Shown here: in pieces, positions 15,141 through 17,632 of the stretch
Numbering within the stretch: position 1 is the first letter of the stretch
How the letters are laid out: the number at the start of each line of letters is the position of its first letter
The notes under the pieces: model-generated
What the model was told of the DNA's origin: nothing
The model's database searches: none
What the model saw: the letters and a program-made list of their open reading frames with translations, nothing else
Assembly: GCA_964489835.1 (NCBI GenBank)
Contig: CAZBBC010000103.1
Span: 1 to 17,632 of the forward strand
DNA from: CAZBBC01 sp964489835
Lineage (GTDB): Bacteria; Calditrichota; Calditrichia; JAJRVZ01
Direction: 5' to 3'
DNA: 17,632 nt
Position numbers and translations under genes: made by a program

Positions 15141-16004
15141 ATGATGATGAAAAATCTGATAAAAAATATGCGATTATGGTTATTTCCCTGTGCTGCCTGG
15201 CTCGTGATTTTACAGGGTGGATGTACCGACCAGGATAATACCAAGAGCAATGTGATCGCACAGGTGAATATGGCTGCACTTAGTGATACTGAGTTAGAAG
15301 TATCGATTCCTGAAGATACATCTCCCGAGGTTAAATTAGCTCTTAAAAGAAATCTAATGGAAAAATGGATTGAACAAGAAATTTTTTATCAGGTCGCATT
15401 GGAAGAAGGATTATCACTAAGCGAAGAAGAAAAATTGCTTGTGAATAATTATCAGAGAAACCTCCTCGTTCAAAAATTCCTAAAAAGTCACCTCAGTAAT
15501 AATTACAGGATATTAGATCAGGAAGTGGAAGACTATTATGAGAAGCATCAAAAAGAGTTTGTCTGGGATGATGACTATGTCCATATTATTCATCTTGTCA
15601 TTGAAAACGATGACGCTGCTATTCGCTCAGAAATCCGGAACAGTAAAAATCTAATGGAAGTAATTCAAAAGAATTTTTTTGATCAACAATCCACACCGGA
15701 ACGTCCTATAGGAAATCTGGGGTATCAGAAACTTTCTGATTTTCCCGGGACGATTGTTAGACGAATAAGTAATATGAAAACAGGAAATATTTCCGGGCCT
15801 CTTAAGACAATCTATGGCTATCATTATATTCAATTGTTGGATTTTCAGAAAAAGGGGAGTATTAAGGATCTTGATTTAGCCCGAAATGAGATCAATATGC
15901 GAATTCAGTTGATCAAAAGAAATGAAGAGATCGACAATCTGAAACAAACCCTACGCTCCAGATTTACGATCCAGACCGATCTATCAAAACTTTCAGTACC
16001 TTAA
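15141..16004 (+). CDS. parvulin-like lipoprotein foldase
   Basis: A 287-residue protein with a lipoprotein signal: basic N terminus, hydrophobic core about 12-24, then LQGGC with Cys28. The middle is a helical SurA-like N domain (about 65-140). A divergent parvulin domain follows (about 146-236) with HIIHLVI, GNLGYQKLSD and YGYHYIQLL, which retains the terminal His228. The central YSED motif of the family is replaced by FFDQQSTPERP, so catalysis is uncertain. Three in-frame ATGs (15141, 15144, 15147) start it, and which is used cannot be decided because no clear ribosome-binding site precedes them. The 4-bp gap to the previous stop suggests translational coupling. It is probably a periplasmic chaperone acting with the flanking isomerases. 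Confidence 0.83.
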   Translation: MMMKNLIKNMRLWLFPCAAWLVILQGGCTDQDNTKSNVIAQVNMAALSDTELEVSIPEDTSPEVKLALKRNLMEKWIEQEIFYQVALEEGLSLSEEEKLLVNNYQRNLLVQKFLKSHLSNNYRILDQEVEDYYEKHQKEFVWDDDYVHIIHLVIENDDAAIRSEIRNSKNLMEVIQKNFFDQQSTPERPIGNLGYQKLSDFPGTIVRRISNMKTGNISGPLKTIYGYHYIQLLDFQKKGSIKDLDLARNEINMRIQLIKRNEEIDNLKQTLRSRFTIQTDLSKLSVP

Positions 16005-16029
16005 AAAATAATATTAATCAGAGAATACT

Positions 16030-17319
16030 ATGATAAAAATAGCCAGCATTTTGTTTATCTTTTTTGTTTTTATGCTCGGACCTGTAAACGGTCAACAATT
16101 GGTTGATGGCGTCGCAGCCATTGTCGGTCAGGAAATTATTCTTGCATCTGAAGTCGAACAGTATGTTCAGAATTATGTTTTACAGAATAAGATAAATGTT
16201 GCAACCAACCCGGAACTGTTCAAATCGCTTAAAAGAGATGTTTTGGAGCGACTAATCGAGCAAAAGATACTCTTGACAAAAGCTGATGAGGATACCATCC
16301 AAGCAACCGACAGGGAAGTTGACCGCTATCTTGAAGAACAGATTCGTACCCTCATAGAAAGAGCCGGATCTGAAGATAAACTGGAAGCGGCTTTTCAGAG
16401 CCCGATGAAAAAAATAAAAAGGGATTTGAGAGTTGAAACAGAAAATCGCCTCAAGATCGAAACCCTTCGTAGAACAAAATTTCAGAGTTTACAGGTATCA
16501 AGAAGAGAAGTTGAAAAGTTTTATCAAACATATAAGGATAGCATTCCCAACATGAAAGAAACAGTTGATGTTAGCCATATTTTAAAACAGGTTAAAGCGG
16601 GTGGTTCAAGTGCAGATCAAGCTCTCAGAAAAATTATGGAGATTAAAGAAAAGATAGACAGTGGTGGAGATTTCTCTAAACTGGCAGAACAGTATTCGGA
16701 AGACCCGGGTACCTCGAGTCGAGGCGGTGATTTGGGATTTATCAATCGAGGTGATCTTGTCAAAGAATTTGAAGAAGTGGCCTTTAGCCTGGAACCCGGA
16801 CAGGTTTCGGATCCGGTACAGACACAATTTGGTTTTCATATTATTAAGTTAATTGAAAAAAGAGGAGAGAAAATACATACCGCACATATTCTGATCCAGT
16901 TGAAACCCAGTGCCGATGATGAAAAAGAGGTAGTGCAAGAACTTCAGGTAATTCGTGAAAAAATTTTGAACGGAGAAGACTTCGACTCATTGGCTGTTTT
17001 ATATTCTGATGATGAAAATGTGGGAAATGATAAAGGTCACCTTGGTCGGTGGGAGGTGGATAAATTAGCGATCCCTGAATTTAAAAAAGTTGTAACCAGT
17101 ATGAAAGTTGGAGAGATCAGTCAGCCTTTCAAAACCGATTACGGTTACCATATTGTAAGGTTAAACCAGTATAGTGAGCCACGCGAAGTTACCCTTGAAA
17201 AAGACTGGGAACAAATTAAAGGTATGGCTCTTAATTTTAAGATTGAAAAGGAATATAAAGATTGGATATTGGCGATGAAGAAGGATATTCCTATCGAGTA
17301 TAAAATTTCCTTTGATTGA
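16030..17319 (+). CDS. surA: SurA-type periplasmic chaperone / peptidyl-prolyl isomerase
   Basis: Escorts outer-membrane proteins through the periplasm and isomerises Xaa-Pro bonds. The 429-residue length is close to E. coli SurA (428). It has a Sec signal peptide (hydrophobic 3-16, predicted cut near NG-QQ at 21/22), then the SurA N domain opening (LVDGVAAIVGQEIILASEVE, 24-43). Two full parvulin domains follow: 179-277 (VSHIL with His183, YSEDPGTSSRGGDLGF, FGFHII with His270) and 282-379 (TAHILI with His286, YSDDENVGNDKGHLGRW, YGYHIV with His374). Both keep the key histidines. A C-terminal helical segment completes the chaperone module. It is the last gene of the mfd operon, 25 bp after the preceding gene. 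No clear terminator follows. Confidence 0.94.
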   Translation: MIKIASILFIFFVFMLGPVNGQQLVDGVAAIVGQEIILASEVEQYVQNYVLQNKINVATNPELFKSLKRDVLERLIEQKILLTKADEDTIQATDREVDRYLEEQIRTLIERAGSEDKLEAAFQSPMKKIKRDLRVETENRLKIETLRRTKFQSLQVSRREVEKFYQTYKDSIPNMKETVDVSHILKQVKAGGSSADQALRKIMEIKEKIDSGGDFSKLAEQYSEDPGTSSRGGDLGFINRGDLVKEFEEVAFSLEPGQVSDPVQTQFGFHIIKLIEKRGEKIHTAHILIQLKPSADDEKEVVQELQVIREKILNGEDFDSLAVLYSDDENVGNDKGHLGRWEVDKLAIPEFKKVVTSMKVGEISQPFKTDYGYHIVRLNQYSEPREVTLEKDWEQIKGMALNFKIEKEYKDWILAMKKDIPIEYKISFD

Positions 17320-17384
17320 ACCTTTTGATTACTCTCAAAATTTTTATATATTTCTATAAATTATAACTTCGTTTTATATCATAG

Positions 17385-17507
17385 CGCAGCGATGCTGCAA
17401 ACAAAAAAAAATAGTCCACGGATTACACGAATTAACACGGATTAAAACTAAAATAATTATTAATAAATAGTAACATCGCTGCGCCGCTGCGAGAAATAAA
17501 TTATTCC
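17385..17507 (+). repeat. composite intergenic repeat, copy C
   Basis: Hairpin CGCAGC-GAT-GCTGC (17385-17398), an A-rich linker (AAACAAAAAAAAATAG), arm GTCCACGGATTACACGAATT, a TTAACACGGATTAAAAC boundary, and an AT core (AACTAAAATAATTATT). It then passes directly to CTGCGCCGCTGCGAGAAAT (17479 on), with no AATCCGTGT reverse arm. The order of modules matches the copy at 1262-1490. It lies in the 313-bp stretch after surA, in which no gene is seen. Confidence 0.85.
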
Positions 17508-17527
17508 GCGTTGTACTAATTTTGCTA

Positions 17528-17554
17528 ATCGCCCCGGCGATCCGCCGCGGCGGA
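17528..17554. repeat. two adjoining GC-rich palindromes
   Basis: ATCGCC-CC-GGCGAT (17528-17541) abuts and shares one base with TCCGCC-GC-GGCGGA (17541-17554). The second has the same arms as the palindrome at 4-17. Surroundings are AT-rich. Confidence 0.7.
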
Positions 17555-17585
17555 AATAACAAAGTTTTTGGCTATAATAGCATAA

Positions 17586-17632
17586 CGCAGCGATGCTGCA
17601 AACAAAAAAAATTAATCCGTGAAAATCCGTGT
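17586..17632 (+). repeat. composite intergenic repeat, copy D (cut by window end)
   Basis: The hairpin CGCAGCGATGCTGC and following A-rich linker repeat 26 bases of the copy at 17385 exactly, 201 bp downstream in the same orientation. It then diverges to AATCCGTGAAAATCCGTGT, which uses the same CCGTG words. The rest lies outside the window. Confidence 0.75.

Noticed and set aside
17374..17562. 62-codon minus-strand frame after surA
   Set aside because: Made of the hairpin, CCACGG arm and palindromes of the repeat region, with no supporting start signal.

Overview
The window looks like chromosomal housekeeping sequence from an AT-rich, Gram-negative-type bacterium. Three features point to the FCB superphylum (Bacteroidota, Chlorobi/Ignavibacteria, Calditrichota, Marinimicrobia or KSB1-like lineages): the fused E1 alpha/beta 2-oxo acid dehydrogenase, the run of periplasmic parvulin isomerases ending in SurA, and intergenic repeats that resemble ones I recall from Bacteroidota. 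This is an inference from gene content. There is no rRNA or other marker here that would fix the lineage.

Minus-strand block (about 149-8309), in transcription order: lpdA (E3), lipB (octanoyltransferase), a 66-residue Cys-containing orphan, the fused E1, the E2 acyltransferase, and a YgfZ/GcvT-like folate-binding protein. The theme is lipoate. LipB puts the octanoyl precursor on the E2 lipoyl domain. E1, E2 and E3 form an oxidative decarboxylase complex. YgfZ-family proteins support Fe-S enzymes, and the missing partner LipA is one of these. Only the orphan and E1 are tightly spaced (10 bp apart). The other gaps are 112-685 bp and are filled with repeats.

Plus-strand block (8965-17319): a cytoplasmic TPR protein, mfd (transcription-repair coupling factor), then three secreted or lipid-anchored parvulin-type peptidyl-prolyl isomerases, the last being SurA. 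The gaps from mfd to surA are 49, 4 and 25 bp, which suggests one operon.

Intergenic DNA is the unusual part. Almost every gap over 100 bp holds modular repeats: AT-rich inverted repeats whose arms are built from short iterated words (CACGAATTA, CACGGATT, CACGAAG, CACAGAG, GCGCAGCG), several sharing the tip CCTGATCTATTYA. Small GC-rich palindromes are inserted within these arms, in two cases between short direct duplications. I found no insertion sequence with a transposase, no CRISPR array, no tRNA or rRNA, and no recognisable defence system. The most noteworthy structure is the nested repeat system.
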